A stretch of DNA of 64,000 nucleotides from contig JADIYN010000020.1 in NCBI GenBank assembly GCA_016705335.1, forward strand, positions 1 to 64,000, read 5' to 3'. Each line of letters begins with the position of its first letter. The stretch's first letter is position 1. This document shows, piece after piece, positions 28,465 to 37,615 of the stretch. Source of the stretch: Draconibacterium sp. (GTDB lineage: Bacteria; Bacteroidota; Bacteroidia; Bacteroidales; Prolixibacteraceae). The position numbers and the translations under genes are program-made. The notes below the pieces were generated by a model that ran no database searches, was not told where the DNA came from, and saw nothing but the letters and a program-made list of their open reading frames with translations.

Positions 28465-29863
28465 TCAGCTTTTTTCCTGAATCAAATCCCAGGTTGCCTT
28501 TGCATGTTTTTCTTCGGTGTGAGTTTGCCCGATACTCATGCGTAAAACCACCTGTCCGTTCAGTTTTGTGTGTGTAAAAAAGGCTTTCCCGGTTTGATTA
28601 ACCGCATTCATAAGTTTCATATTGAAATCATCACCCGTTTTGTGGCGAAAACAAACCAGGTTAAACGGCGGTTCCACAAACAGTTCAAAATCTTTAGATT
28701 CCAATACCCAATTTTTAAAATTTTGAGCCATTTCAACATGTTTTCTGATATGGAATTGTAATCCTTCAACGCCATAATGCCGGATTACAAACCACAATTT
28801 CAATGAGCGGAAACGGCGGCCAAGCTGAACATGCCAGTCACGGTAATCAAAAACCTCTCCCGATTCGGTGGCTTTATTTCTCAAATATTCAGGTAAAATG
28901 GAAAAGTGTTGATTAAATCCTGCCGGTTGGCTACCCAAAAACATCGCAATCGAAATTGGTAAACATCCATTTGTGCGGATTAAAACAGTAACTGTCGGCC
29001 AGTTCAATACCTGCCTGAAAATGCCTGAATTCGGGACAAAGCATGGCAGTTCCCGACATCGCGGCGTCAATATGAAACCAGCAATTTTCTTTCTGGGCAA
29101 TTTTTCCAATTTTTTCAATCGGGTCAATTGCATTGGAGGAAGTTGTACCCAATGCAGCGCAAATGAAAAATGGTTTCAACCCTGCAGTTTTGTCTTTTTG
29201 AATTTGTTCTTCCAGTAAATCTGTGCGCATGGCAAACTTTTCGTCAACTTCGATTAAACGCAGGTTTTCGCTTCCAATCCCAACAATTTTTATTGCTTTT
29301 TCCAACGATGAGTGCGTTTGGGTTGAAATATAAGCAACTAATTTTTGCTGAATCCCGGTTTTGTTCGATTGAAACTTTGTGGCCCTTTCGCGTGCTGCAA
29401 TAATTGCTGTCAAAGCCGAAGTGGAAGCTGTATCCTGGATTACACCGCCACCGGTTGAAGTTGATTTGAATTTTTCAGGCATTCCCATCATTTCAGTCAG
29501 CCAATCCAAAACCCTGGTTTCAAGTTCGGTAGCAGCAGGGCTGGTTGCCCAAATCATTCCCTGAACTCCTAGTCCCGATGAAATTAAATCGCCCAAAATT
29601 GAAGGGAAAGACGTATTTGACGGAAAAAAGGCATAAAAATTTGGTGACTGCCAGTGTGTAATTCCCGGCATAATTAAACGGTCAATATCATTCATCATTT
29701 TCTCCATCGATTCGCCATTTTGTGGGGCATTTTCAGGAAGCAATGCTTTTATTTCGCCAGGTTTTACCTGAGATAAAACAGGGTATTTTTCAATGTTTTC
29801 GTAATAGTCGGCAATCCAATCGATCACTTTTTTGCCCTCTTCACGGAATTGATCCGCTGACAT
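28465..29863 (-). CDS. PLP-dependent aromatic-L-amino-acid-type decarboxylase (two missing bases near 28950 and 28910)
   Basis: Group II decarboxylase (TDC/DDC/GAD-like), about 466 residues after repair. It starts MSADQFREEGKKVIDWIADYYENIE, which is typical. Active-site landmarks are PNFYAFFPSNTS, TSTGGGVIQDTASTS, STQTHSS, WFHIDAAMSGTA and the PLP lysine in FNPHKWM. The frame is lost after TNFDCDVF at a T run and again about 30 bases on in another T run. Adding one T in each gives DVFWVANRQDLINTFSILPEYL, a normal family sequence, and the rest reads through RRFRSLKLWFVIRHYG to RMSIGQTHTEEKHA. Substrate is probably an aromatic amino acid; tyrosine, tryptophan or DOPA cannot be told apart here. 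Confidence 0.85.
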
Positions 29864-29882
29864 GTGGTAATTATTTTTTTCC

Positions 29883-29938
29883 AATTTTAGTTGATTTAGG
29901 TTCTTAAAATACAAAAAAAAAAAATTTTAGTTGATTTA
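29883..29938. repeat. Direct repeat around a poly-A tract
   Basis: aattttagttgattta occurs at 29883-29898 and again at 29923-29938, separated by a segment ending in a long A tract. It lies before the decarboxylase start on the minus strand and may be a slippage duplication or an assembly artefact. Confidence 0.5.
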
Positions 29939-29983
29939 ATTAGTTTGGGCTTTACTCTTGATCTTGATACCTGTCTCAATAAA

Positions 29984-30258
29984 TTAGTATTTAACGCTAA
30001 AACTATCAAAAACGCTGTAATTTGCATCTCACAAGTCGATATTTTATCAACCCGGGAACGCGTTGGACCAAGATATAAATAATCAATAAAAGTTTTCAAT
30101 TCAGGTTCAATTCCCTGAGCAACAATAAGTACACTTCCATCAACCAAATTTCTAACCCAGCCTGTAATACCCATTTCATTAGCTTTCTGAACTGCAAAAT
30201 AACGGTATCCAACACCTTGCACTCGTCCTTTTATGGTTATTTCGTATTGTACCATCAT
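29984..30258 (-). CDS. acyP: Acylphosphatase (3' frameshift in a T run)
   Basis: Hydrolyses acyl phosphates such as acetyl phosphate. The N-terminus carries the complete signature ITIKGRVQGVGYRYF with the catalytic Arg, then GITGWVRNLVDGSVLIVAQG with the catalytic Asn. The coding frame as written runs into a 30-residue tail that the family lacks. Adding one T in the run near 30010 gives TAFFDSFSVKY and a stop at 29984, about 91 residues, the standard size. The gene stands upstream of the decarboxylase on the same strand. The region between them contains a 13-A tract and a repeated aattttagttgattta block. Confidence 0.88.
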
Positions 30259-30314
30259 TGAGTTTAAAGTTTAATGTTCAAAGTTTTGGATTTGAGGGTA
30301 TAAATTATGGTTAA

Positions 30315-30959
30315 TTACTGATCTACGGATTTTACAACAAGGTTTTTAAACTTTCCATCTGAGCCGTTTCCAACCCAAAAGCCAACTTTCCCTTTTTTAA
30401 ATGTACTCAGCATTTTTACTTCAATTGAAGGTTTGTCAGAATTTTCAACAAAAACCTTAACAACAGGCCATTTTACTTCAACTCTGGCATGGAAAAATTC
30501 ATCGGGATTTGGTATAGGCGAAACTGTTTTCTCAAATTCTTCCGGAAATTCGGTACGTAACTTTTGCCAGGTAAATTTTGGGTGACTAATATATTGTACT
30601 GAATGTGAAGTTCTTTCAGGTTTTCTGAAATTAAAGGGACGAAAATAAACCGCATTATAAGTTGAATCATTTTGAATGTGAAAAGCTACACCCACAAAAC
30701 TTTGCTGTAAAACGTCCTTCCCTTTTACATCGAATTCTATAGTGCCGTTTTCAAATTCAATATTTTTGAAAATAGCAAGTCCATCGCCTTTTTTTGCATT
30801 AAAATCAATTTGTTCAACCAAGCCGGTCTTTTCACTTTTATTAATTACAACCTTACGGTTATAAATTTCCAATTCTGATTTATTTTCAATATCGGGAAAT
30901 ACTTCCTGTGAAAATAGTGAACTGGAGAAAATCAGACCTGCAAAAGATAAAAGATACTT
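30315..30959 (-). CDS. Secreted DUF1080/LamG-like protein
   Basis: About 214 residues from MKYLLSFAGLIFSSSLFSQ, a clear signal peptide; an ATG 33 bp further up would put charged residues before it and overlaps the neighbouring gene. The mature part is a single concanavalin-like beta sandwich (GDGLAIFKNIEFENGTIEFDVKG, FVGVAFHIQNDSTYNAVYFRPFNF, HARVEVKWPVVKVFVENSDKPSIEV, GKVGFWVGNGSDGKFKNLVV). This pattern is typical of the DUF1080 (3-keto-disaccharide hydrolase) group and related carbohydrate-binding folds. No catalytic residue is certain. It starts 7 bp behind a small membrane protein gene, so both are co-transcribed. Confidence 0.72.
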   Translation of the reverse strand, partial: KYLLSFAGLIFSSSLFSQEVFPDIENKSELEIYNRKVVINKSEKTGLVEQIDFNAKKGDGLAIFKNIEFENGTIEFDVKGKDVLQQSFVGVAFHIQNDSTYNAVYFRPFNFRKPERTSHSVQYISHPKFTWQKLRTEFPEEFEKTVSPIPNPDEFFHARVEVKWPVVKVFVENSDKPSIEVKMLSTFKKGKVGFWVGNGSDGKFKNLVVKSVDQ

Positions 30960-30966
30960 CATCTCT

Positions 30967-31329
30967 TTAATTTTTTGTTTTGAATAGCTCAACTACTTCC
31001 GGCTGCACCATTGCCCAAATTGAATAGGCGCCAATTGCGGTTCCGATTGGGAAATTTATCAAACTCAAAACCGATAAAATCAACGTGAGGATGCGGGCCC
31101 ACTCTTTTCTTTTCAGCAACCCAATTCCTGCAATGATGCCGGGGATGCTTAAAACAATCAGCACTAACATAACTACTTTAGCGATTATCCCAAAAACAAT
31201 TTGAGCATCAGGTTCGTCGATAAAGTTTCCTAAAAGAACAAAAAGGGTAAACAACACTCCCCCGATAATAAGTCCGAGAATACTGAATCCAATCTGAAGT
31301 GCTGCAACTACGTTAATGTGTTTTTCCAT
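30967..31329 (-). CDS. Small integral membrane protein (about 120 aa)
   Basis: Starting at MEKHINVVAALQIGF, the protein has three to four hydrophobic segments (FSILGLIIGGVLFTLFVLLG, IAKVVMLVLIVLSIPGIIAGIGLL, ILTLILSVLSLINFPIGTAIGAYSIWAMVQPEVVELF). The final QPEVVELF tail and the overall layout resemble small DUF4064-like or DUF2127-like membrane proteins that are common and uncharacterised. A start 42 bp upstream is possible but adds a polar stretch. It directly precedes the secreted DUF1080-like gene. I do not assign a function. Confidence 0.65.
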   Translation of the reverse strand: MEKHINVVAALQIGFSILGLIIGGVLFTLFVLLGNFIDEPDAQIVFGIIAKVVMLVLIVLSIPGIIAGIGLLKRKEWARILTLILSVLSLINFPIGTAIGAYSIWAMVQPEVVELFKTKN

Positions 31330-31494
31330 GACATTTATTTTTTTTGATGAATCTAAAATTACAAAATTCAAACGTATATTATGAACCGTGAGTTAATTTT
31401 TAGACGAAGCTCAACATTTCGGAGTTCAATGGGTTATACTGGTAGAGATTAACGTTAGAAATGGTTATTTTTGCGGAAAGAAAAGGAGGGGAAA

Positions 31495-31743
31495 ATGGAA
31501 ATTTTAAAAGTAATATTATTGGCAATTGGGTTGGTGGGCATTGCAATGGCCGGATTGGCGCTAAATATTTTAGTTAAAAAAGGGGGTAAATTCCCAAATA
31601 CGCATATCAGCGGGAATAAATATTTAAAACAAAACGGAATTTACTGTGCACAAACCCAGGACAAAATAGATCAGGCAAGTGCCTACAAAAAAGTTGATTT
31701 TGATCATGTTGTTTTTGCACAAGATAAAAAGTTAGGTAAGTAA
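31495..31743 (+). CDS. Conserved small single-pass membrane protein (82 aa)
   Basis: MEILKVILLAIGLVGIAMAGLALNILV is one transmembrane segment. It is followed by a soluble tail with the pattern KGGKFPNTHISGNKYLKQNGIYCAQTQDKID. I recall this FPNTHxxGNKxxxxxGIxCAQ pattern in short proteins of many Bacteroidota; the single Cys is part of it. No function is known to me. A possible start at 31471 (MRKEKEGK) is less likely because it precedes the membrane segment with a charged leader and lies in the upstream gap. It is convergent with the ABC permease gene. Confidence 0.62.
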   Translation: MEILKVILLAIGLVGIAMAGLALNILVKKGGKFPNTHISGNKYLKQNGIYCAQTQDKIDQASAYKKVDFDHVVFAQDKKLGK

Positions 31744-31771
31744 CCGGGTTTATTGTTGAAGGACATTTGAG

Positions 31772-32569
31772 TTACTTTGTTTGGTCAGCATATTTCCACC
31801 AGAAAATTGTGCCGAAATACCCAATTACACTTGTAAAACCTATAATCAGGAAGCTGAAAAAATTCAAACCTGCTTTCATATCAGCGCCACCACTTCCGCT
31901 GTAAATACCAGGAATTGCCCACGGAAAATAATTGCCAAATCCCAGAGCACCAAAAATTTGAGCCAGCACCAGTAAAATCGCAACAAAACCAAGCGGAGAC
32001 ATATAACCTTTTCCGAAAATTGCAAAGAAAGCAATTGGAGTATTCAGTAAAATAATCAAAACTGTTGTCACAAAATATATGATCAAATTGTTTACAAATA
32101 TTTCAGCACTCCAACCCGGTAAATGCAAAACTAATCCAATCAGTAATCCCAAAATTAAGTTTGATAATATAAGAGCAGTACACCACAAAATGTAATAAAT
32201 AAACTTGGCATTAATAATCTTTGCCCTTGAAATTGGTAATGAAAGTAAGTCCTTTGCTGTACCATCTGAATATTCTCTGCCAAACAACCAACTGGCAACA
32301 AAACCAAAGATTAAAACCCCGCCAACACCCACTGCCTGAGATAGAAGTCCTAAAAATGAATTCCAGTTGGCTTCAAATGACAGCAATGTCGCTTTTGCCT
32401 GAAATGCTCCTGAAAGACCTTCTGTACCATTATCTTTCATTAAAAACATAAACACCCCGCCAAACAACGGAGCAAGCGAAAAAGCAATAAAAGTAACAAG
32501 GGTAATTGTTGAATGTCTGTTTTTAATAATTTCTGCTGTAAAAGCTTGCCATTGTTGTTTCATTGTCAA
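31772..32569 (-). CDS. ABC-2 type transporter permease
   Basis: 265 residues with six hydrophobic segments and the short soluble stretch SWLFGREYSDGTAKDLLSLPISRAKIINAKF. That stretch is characteristic of ABC-2 permeases of the BcrB/NatB kind. It forms the membrane half of an exporter with the ATPase encoded 4 bp upstream. The first long extracytoplasmic loop (MKDNGTEGLSGAFQAKATLLSFEANWN) would face the periplasm. Substrate is unknown; relatives export antimicrobial peptides, sodium or lipids. No regulator is adjacent. Confidence 0.85.
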   Translation of the reverse strand: MTMKQQWQAFTAEIIKNRHSTITLVTFIAFSLAPLFGGVFMFLMKDNGTEGLSGAFQAKATLLSFEANWNSFLGLLSQAVGVGGVLIFGFVASWLFGREYSDGTAKDLLSLPISRAKIINAKFIYYILWCTALILSNLILGLLIGLVLHLPGWSAEIFVNNLIIYFVTTVLIILLNTPIAFFAIFGKGYMSPLGFVAILLVLAQIFGALGFGNYFPWAIPGIYSGSGGADMKAGLNFFSFLIIGFTSVIGYFGTIFWWKYADQTK

Positions 32570-32573
32570 TGTT

Positions 32574-33476
32574 TTAACTTTTTATCATTCTAAGAAAATA
32601 AGCTTCCAGGTCTTCTTCAAAAACAGAAATCATTTTTGGTGGCACATTATATTTTACCAATAAAGCTGATATTAATTCCGGTTTTTGAATAGCATTAATT
32701 TCCGTCGATTCAATTAACCCGTTTCCGTTTATTGATGCATTAAAACCATTTTCATTCAATATTTGCAGTGCTTTTTGATTTTCGTTTGTATTTACACAAA
32801 GCTTTTTAATTATCTGATCTTCCAATTCGCTTGTGTTAATTTCCTTTATCAACTTTCCTTCATGCACAATTCCGATACGCGTTGCAACTTTTGAAATCTC
32901 AGACAGAATGTGGCTCGACAGGAAAATTGTTGTGTTATGATTTTTTACAAGATCTTTAAGAAATTCTCTGACCTCCACAATTCCGGCCGGGTCCAAACCA
33001 TTTATTGGTTCATCAAGAATTAATAATTTCGGATTGTGAAGTAAGGCTTTTGCTAATCCCAGTCTTTGGCTATTTCCCAACGATAAATATTTTGCTTTCT
33101 TGTTTTTATATTGATCAAGTTGCAAAACACTTATGATTTTATCTATTTGTTTTCTGTCATTAAGACCCCGAAGCTGATAAAAAACCTCCAGATTTTCTTT
33201 GACAGTTAAATTTGGGTATGCGTAAGGAGTCTCAACTAAATAGCCTACATTATTCCAAATATCAGAACCTTGTTTTGCATTATGTCCAAACAATGAAATT
33301 GAACCTGAGTCAGGTTTTATCATTCCAAGTAATAATCTGATCAGAGTTGTTTTTCCGGCACCGTTTAATCCCAAAAACCCATAAATTTCTCCTTCTCTTA
33401 CGTTAATTGAAATATAGTCAACAGCAATTGTATCTCCGAATGTTTTGGTAAGATCATATGTCTGTATAATATTCAT
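32574..33476 (-). CDS. ABC transporter ATP-binding protein
   Basis: 300 residues. Walker A GLNGAGKTT, Q-loop region GYLVETPYAYPNLTVKENLEVF, signature LSLGNSQRLGLAKALL, Walker B LLILDEPINGLDP and the switch His in IFLSSHILSE are all present. The signature reads LSLGN instead of LSGGQ, a variation found in the BcrA/NatA exporter branch. The C-terminal 80 residues (KKLCVNTNENQKALQILNENGF) form the usual accessory domain of this branch. Together with the permease directly downstream it makes a minimal drug- or peptide-type exporter. Confidence 0.9.
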   Translation of the reverse strand: MNIIQTYDLTKTFGDTIAVDYISINVREGEIYGFLGLNGAGKTTLIRLLLGMIKPDSGSISLFGHNAKQGSDIWNNVGYLVETPYAYPNLTVKENLEVFYQLRGLNDRKQIDKIISVLQLDQYKNKKAKYLSLGNSQRLGLAKALLHNPKLLILDEPINGLDPAGIVEVREFLKDLVKNHNTTIFLSSHILSEISKVATRIGIVHEGKLIKEINTSELEDQIIKKLCVNTNENQKALQILNENGFNASINGNGLIESTEINAIQKPELISALLVKYNVPPKMISVFEEDLEAYFLRMIKS

Positions 33477-33517
33477 AATTCAATTCTCATATGTAGTAAG
33501 TGTTGATTCACAGTAAT

Positions 33518-34518
33518 TTATTCAATTATGAATTGTTTAAACCCTTCCGACATGTAAACCTGGTTTTCGCCTTTTTCATCGGCATAAATAAAAAATACTT
33601 CAATTTCGGGAACTGCGCCGGCAACTTCAATTCCTTTCTCCAAACCCAGAACCATAAAAGTGGTTGCAAAACCATCGGCTGTTAATCCGTTTTCGGCAAT
33701 AACAGTGGCGCTTAACAAACTGTGTTGAACCGGATAACCGGTTTTTGGGTCGATGGTATGAGCGTATTTTTTACCGTCTTCAATATAAAAATTGCGGTAA
33801 TTTCCGGAGGTTGCAAGAGCCCTGTTCTCAATTTGCACTTTAGCCTGAAGTTCATTGCTTATAAATTCTTTTTCTTCCAAAGGTTTATTAATTCCAATGG
33901 TCCAGATATTTCCCTTTTCGTTTTTCCCCTGTGCTTTAACTTCTCCGCCAATTTCGGCAAGATAGTTTTTACATCCCTTTTGAATAAAAAACTCACACAT
34001 TAAATCGCAGAAATAGCCATCGCAAAGAGCATTCATATCTAATTTCATATTTATGTTTTCCTTCACCACTTTCCCGTTTTCCAATTTTACTTTTTGATAA
34101 CCGGTCAATAATTTCAAGCTGTCAACTTTTTCCTGTGTCATTTTTCCTTTTTATCAGGCCCAAAACCCCAGGCATTTACCATTGGTCCGCAGGTAATGTC
34201 GAAAGCACCGTCAGAGATTTCAGAGATTTCCATCGCTTTGTTAAAGCATGCGATAAATTCGGGAGCCAGAGTTATTTCTTCATTATTGTTTACTTTCGAG
34301 ATTACAGATTCTTTTTCGTACACCGAAAAAATCATATTGTATTTCTTTAGTAAAGTGTCAATTTCAGCCTGCATGTCCTTTCCATCAGGACTTTCGTACA
34401 CCATGTGGTAACTGGTGCCGTGAATCATTCCACCATTGTAAATATATTTTGCAGGTGCATTTTTACATGAATTTAGTGCCAGGATTATAAGTGCTGAAAG
34501 AACCAGATTTAACTTCAT
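33518..34518 (-). CDS. apbE: FAD:protein FMN transferase (ApbE-like lipoprotein; one frameshift at 34141)
   Basis: Attaches FMN covalently to Thr/Ser of exported or Rnf/Nqr-type flavoproteins. The N-terminus is a lipoprotein leader (LVLSALIILALNSCKNAP). YNGGMIHGTSYHMVYES, FDITCGPMVNAWGFGP, MKLDMNALCDGYFCDLM, NYLAEIGGEVKAQG and the metal-binding AENGLTADGFATTFMVLG are the usual ApbE blocks in order. The frame shifts at DKKEK|MTQEKV, where an A run is one base short. With it restored the length is about 333 residues. The ATGA at the junction mimics a coupled start, but both halves belong to one domain. Periplasmic, membrane-anchored. Confidence 0.9.
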
Positions 34519-34641
34519 TTTGTGATTTTTTTACGGCGATAAAATTACGAAAAATAAGGCAACGGAAATTGAAAAATGACTTTTGGTAAATTTGATTTTT
34601 GAGTAACTTTAGCCAAAACTAAATCAAAAAAAATCTTGTAA

Positions 34642-35829
34642 ATGAAAATAGCATTGTTGGGAACTGGTTTAATCGGCACATTTTATACAATGTCCATTCA
34701 TGGCTTGCGTAGCCGCGATGAAGTAGTTATCGTGTATTCGCGATCGGAAGAACGAGGAGCAAAATTTGCAAAGGAAAACAATATTCCGAATTGGACGACA
34801 AATTTGGAAGAAGCCGTTTCTCACCCTGACGTAGATGCAGTAATTGTAGGATTACCAAATAATCTGCACAAAGCAGCCATTTTTGCAGCAGTCGATGCGG
34901 GGAAAGCTGTTTTATGCACAAAACCGCTTGCGCGAAATGCTGAAGAAGCATGGGAAATACTGCAGAAGGTGGAAAAAGCCGGCATTTTTCATGGGTACCT
35001 CGAAGATTTGGTTTACACACCAAAACATTTAAAAGCACATGCTTCTGTTGAAAATGGTGCGATTGGAAATGTGCTTTGGGTTCGTTCACGCGAGGCGCAT
35101 CCCGGGCCACACAGCGACTGGTTTTGGAATCCTGAGATTTCAGGTGGCGGTGCAATTATCGATTTGGGTTGCCATTGTATCGAAATTGGCAGGAGTTTTA
35201 TCGGAAAGGATATTCGGCCCGTTGAGGTTGTTTGTTGGGCTGACACGCAGGTTAAACCCATTGAAGCTGAAGATCATGCAATAGGACTTGTCCGTTTTCA
35301 AAATGGCGCAATCGGGCAATTTGAAGTGAGCTGGTGTTTTCGCGGCGGAATGGAATTGAAGGACGAAGTGGCTGGAGTTGACGGGTCAATCCGAATCGAC
35401 AATTTTTTGCGTACAGGTTTTGAAATGTTCTCGGCACCCGGCAAAAAAGGTTATGTAGCCGAAAAAGCTGAAACTGACACAGGCTGGCTTTTTCCTGTTG
35501 GCGACGAAGTACACGAATTGGGCTACAATCACATGTTTACTGATATGTTTAACGCCATTGAATCAGGCCAAAATCCCATTGAAAGTTTTTATGACGGTTA
35601 CGTTGTAAATGCGATAATGGATGCATGTTACCTTTCGGCAAAAACAAAAAAATGGGAACCGGTGGAACTAAAAGAATGGCGCGGAAAAACAAAGGTTGAA
35701 CCACTTTCGGCATTTGTTGAATACGATGAAAACCACTGGCTTGTTAAAAAAGAAACACTACCCGACGGGCGTAAAAAGGTGATTCTGAAAGTTAAAAGTT
35801 CAGGAGAAATAATCGAAAAAGTAGATTAA
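34642..35829 (+). CDS. Gfo/Idh/MocA family NAD(P)-dependent oxidoreductase
   Basis: 395 residues. The Rossmann nucleotide-binding motif GTGLIGTFY opens the protein. VDAVIVGLPNNLHKAAIFAAVDAGKAVLCTKPLARN contains the family KP motif (CTKP instead of EKP). The second domain has GGGAIIDLGCHCIEIGRSFIG, the region with the catalytic Asp/His of sugar dehydrogenases. Such enzymes oxidise or epimerise sugars or inositols. It is cytosolic and ends 5 bp before the DUF4185 protein, which is exported, so the pair may handle one sugar on both sides of the membrane. That link is inferred from adjacency only. Confidence 0.87.
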   Translation: MKIALLGTGLIGTFYTMSIHGLRSRDEVVIVYSRSEERGAKFAKENNIPNWTTNLEEAVSHPDVDAVIVGLPNNLHKAAIFAAVDAGKAVLCTKPLARNAEEAWEILQKVEKAGIFHGYLEDLVYTPKHLKAHASVENGAIGNVLWVRSREAHPGPHSDWFWNPEISGGGAIIDLGCHCIEIGRSFIGKDIRPVEVVCWADTQVKPIEAEDHAIGLVRFQNGAIGQFEVSWCFRGGMELKDEVAGVDGSIRIDNFLRTGFEMFSAPGKKGYVAEKAETDTGWLFPVGDEVHELGYNHMFTDMFNAIESGQNPIESFYDGYVVNAIMDACYLSAKTKKWEPVELKEWRGKTKVEPLSAFVEYDENHWLVKKETLPDGRKKVILKVKSSGEIIEKVD

Positions 35830-35834
35830 AAAGC

Positions 35835-36939
35835 ATGTTAAACTCTTTTGTAAAATTTTTAACAGCCATTCTGTTTTTTTTGAATGCCGGAATAATTGCA
35901 GCACAAAAAGAAGTTAATTCCGGATTAAATCAATTTGAAGCAGAGGAAGTTGACAACAGTTTTTTCACGAAAGATAAATTTTGGCGTGGAGCCGACGGAG
36001 CAGCTACAATTGATCTCGAAAACGGGAAAATACTTTGGTTGTTCAGTGATACATTTATCGATACTGCCGGCACTGGAAAGCGCTCAAATTCTGTAATGAT
36101 TAACAATACACTGGCAATTCAGGAAGGAAATGAACTGGAAAAATCAAAACTTTCGTTTTACTGGAAAGGAGAGCCTGATAAACCAGGATCGTTTTTTGAA
36201 TTACCCGGGAAAACATGGTTTTGGACAGGACATGGAATTGTTTTAAATGGCAAACTTGTAATTTTTTTGTTTGAAGAAAAATCAACGACAGAAGGACTTG
36301 GTTTTGAAACTGTTGGCTGGACTGTTGCAATTATTGACAATCCGAATGATGACCCAAAAAATTGGGAAATAAAGTATGTAAAAGGCCCCGAAACATTTGG
36401 TGTAATCGTTGGCTCTTCAGCGGTTTTAACAGAAAGCAGTTATGTTTATGCTTTTGGAGTAAAAGAACCGGGAACGCACGAAATCTATTTATTGCGGTTT
36501 GAAAATGATAAACTGGAAAAAGGCGATTTGTCAGGAATGGAGTGGTGGATTGATAATGCCTGGACAGAAAAAGTTTACGAAGAACCAAAACAAGCTGCAC
36601 TATTCAGCGGACAAACTGAATTTTCTGTTCATTTCGACAAGGAACTTGGGGAAATTTATACAAATCCAGACTTATGGTTTTGGTGTTTCTTCAATTGGGT
36701 ATCGCCTTGCCAATCAATTACAAGGACCGTGGTCTGAGCCGGTTATTTTTTATACTCCAAAATTGAAGCATAAAAAGGATTTTAATTACACGGCAAATGC
36801 TCATCCTGAACTAAGATCAAATGAAATTACAATTACTTACAATATAAATAATTTTGATTTTGGTCAGTTGGTAAATGATGAATCCATTTATTTTCCACGG
36901 ATTGTAAAGCTGAAAATCAATCAATTCAAACATCAGTAA
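35835..36939 (+). CDS. Secreted DUF4185-like glycoside-hydrolase-fold protein (one frameshift near 36653)
   Basis: Signal peptide LTAILFFLNAGIIAAQ, then a five-blade propeller-like body: FWRGADGAATIDLENGKILWLFSDTFI, SVMINNTLAIQEG, WFWTGHGIVLNGKLVIFLFE, GVIVGSSAVLTESSYVYAFG. Near 36653 a GGGG run has one G too many; removing it continues the protein as KFIQIQTYGFGVSSIGYRLA and GPWSEPVIFYTP, typical of the family, to the stop at 36937. The length is about 367 residues. DUF4185 proteins share the fold of GH43/117-type hydrolases; the substrate is unknown. It follows the Gfo/Idh/MocA gene by 5 bp and is clearly in the same transcript. Confidence 0.78.
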
Positions 36940-36993
36940 TTCCTTTTAAAACTACAATCCTCACAAGTGTTTCGGTGTTTTTGTATTGTATTT

Positions 36994-37611
36994 CTAAATC
37001 AATTTCTCTTCGATAGCCATTTTTACCAGAACTGCTGTATTTCGGGCATTTAGTTTAAAAAGCAGATTTTTCCTGTAGCTGTTTATGGTTTCAACACCCA
37101 AAAAGAGTTCGACTGCAATTTCCGGATTGGTATATCCTTTTACTATCAAACGTAGCAGATCGGTTTCACGCGGAGTAAGAAAAACATGCCTGTGAGAATC
37201 ACGTTTCATAAACACATCGATTTCATGACAAAGAAAAGTTTCTCCCTTTGCAACGGTTTCAACTCCTTGCAGAATTTCTTCGGGCATGGCATTTTTCAGC
37301 AAATAGCCAAGAGCTCCATTATCGAGCATTTTACGTACGATGGTGTATTCCCCAAAACTGGTAAGTGCAATAATATTCACTTGCGGCCAGCAATCGTGAA
37401 TTTCTTTGCAGAGATCTATTCCACTGTAATCGGGCAAATTTATGTCGAGAAGAAGTACATTTGGGTAGTTGAATGCGAGTTGGCGTAAACATTCCTTTCC
37501 GTCTTTTGCAGCAAAAATTACTTCAGCAATGCCGGAAGCAACAATTAGTTTATTTAGTCCTTCCAGAAAAAGCGGATGATCGTCAACGAGCCCTACTTTA
37601 ATCATTTTCAA
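36994..37611 (-). CDS. LuxR/NarL-family response regulator
   Basis: 205 residues. The receiver domain has acidic VGLVDDHPLFLEGL, the phospho-acceptor Asp in VLLLDINLPDYSG, and ALTSF and LLKNA as the Thr/Lys switch region. The C-terminal LuxR helix-turn-helix reads FLTPRETDLLRLIVKGYTNPEIAVELFLGVETINSYRKN. It is the partner of the TPR-kinase encoded 4 bp upstream. Its targets are not visible in the sequence, but the five-gene secreted run in the opposite direction starts about 180 bp beyond the kinase start and is the obvious candidate. Confidence 0.9.
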   Translation of the reverse strand: MKMIKVGLVDDHPLFLEGLNKLIVASGIAEVIFAAKDGKECLRQLAFNYPNVLLLDINLPDYSGIDLCKEIHDCWPQVNIIALTSFGEYTIVRKMLDNGALGYLLKNAMPEEILQGVETVAKGETFLCHEIDVFMKRDSHRHVFLTPRETDLLRLIVKGYTNPEIAVELFLGVETINSYRKNLLFKLNARNTAVLVKMAIEEKLI

Positions 37612-37615
37612 AGAT

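Noticed and set aside
34138..34141. ATGA overlap in apbE looking like translational coupling of two genes
   Set aside because: Both halves belong to one ApbE domain and the split falls at an A run that is one base short; frameshift error is simpler.
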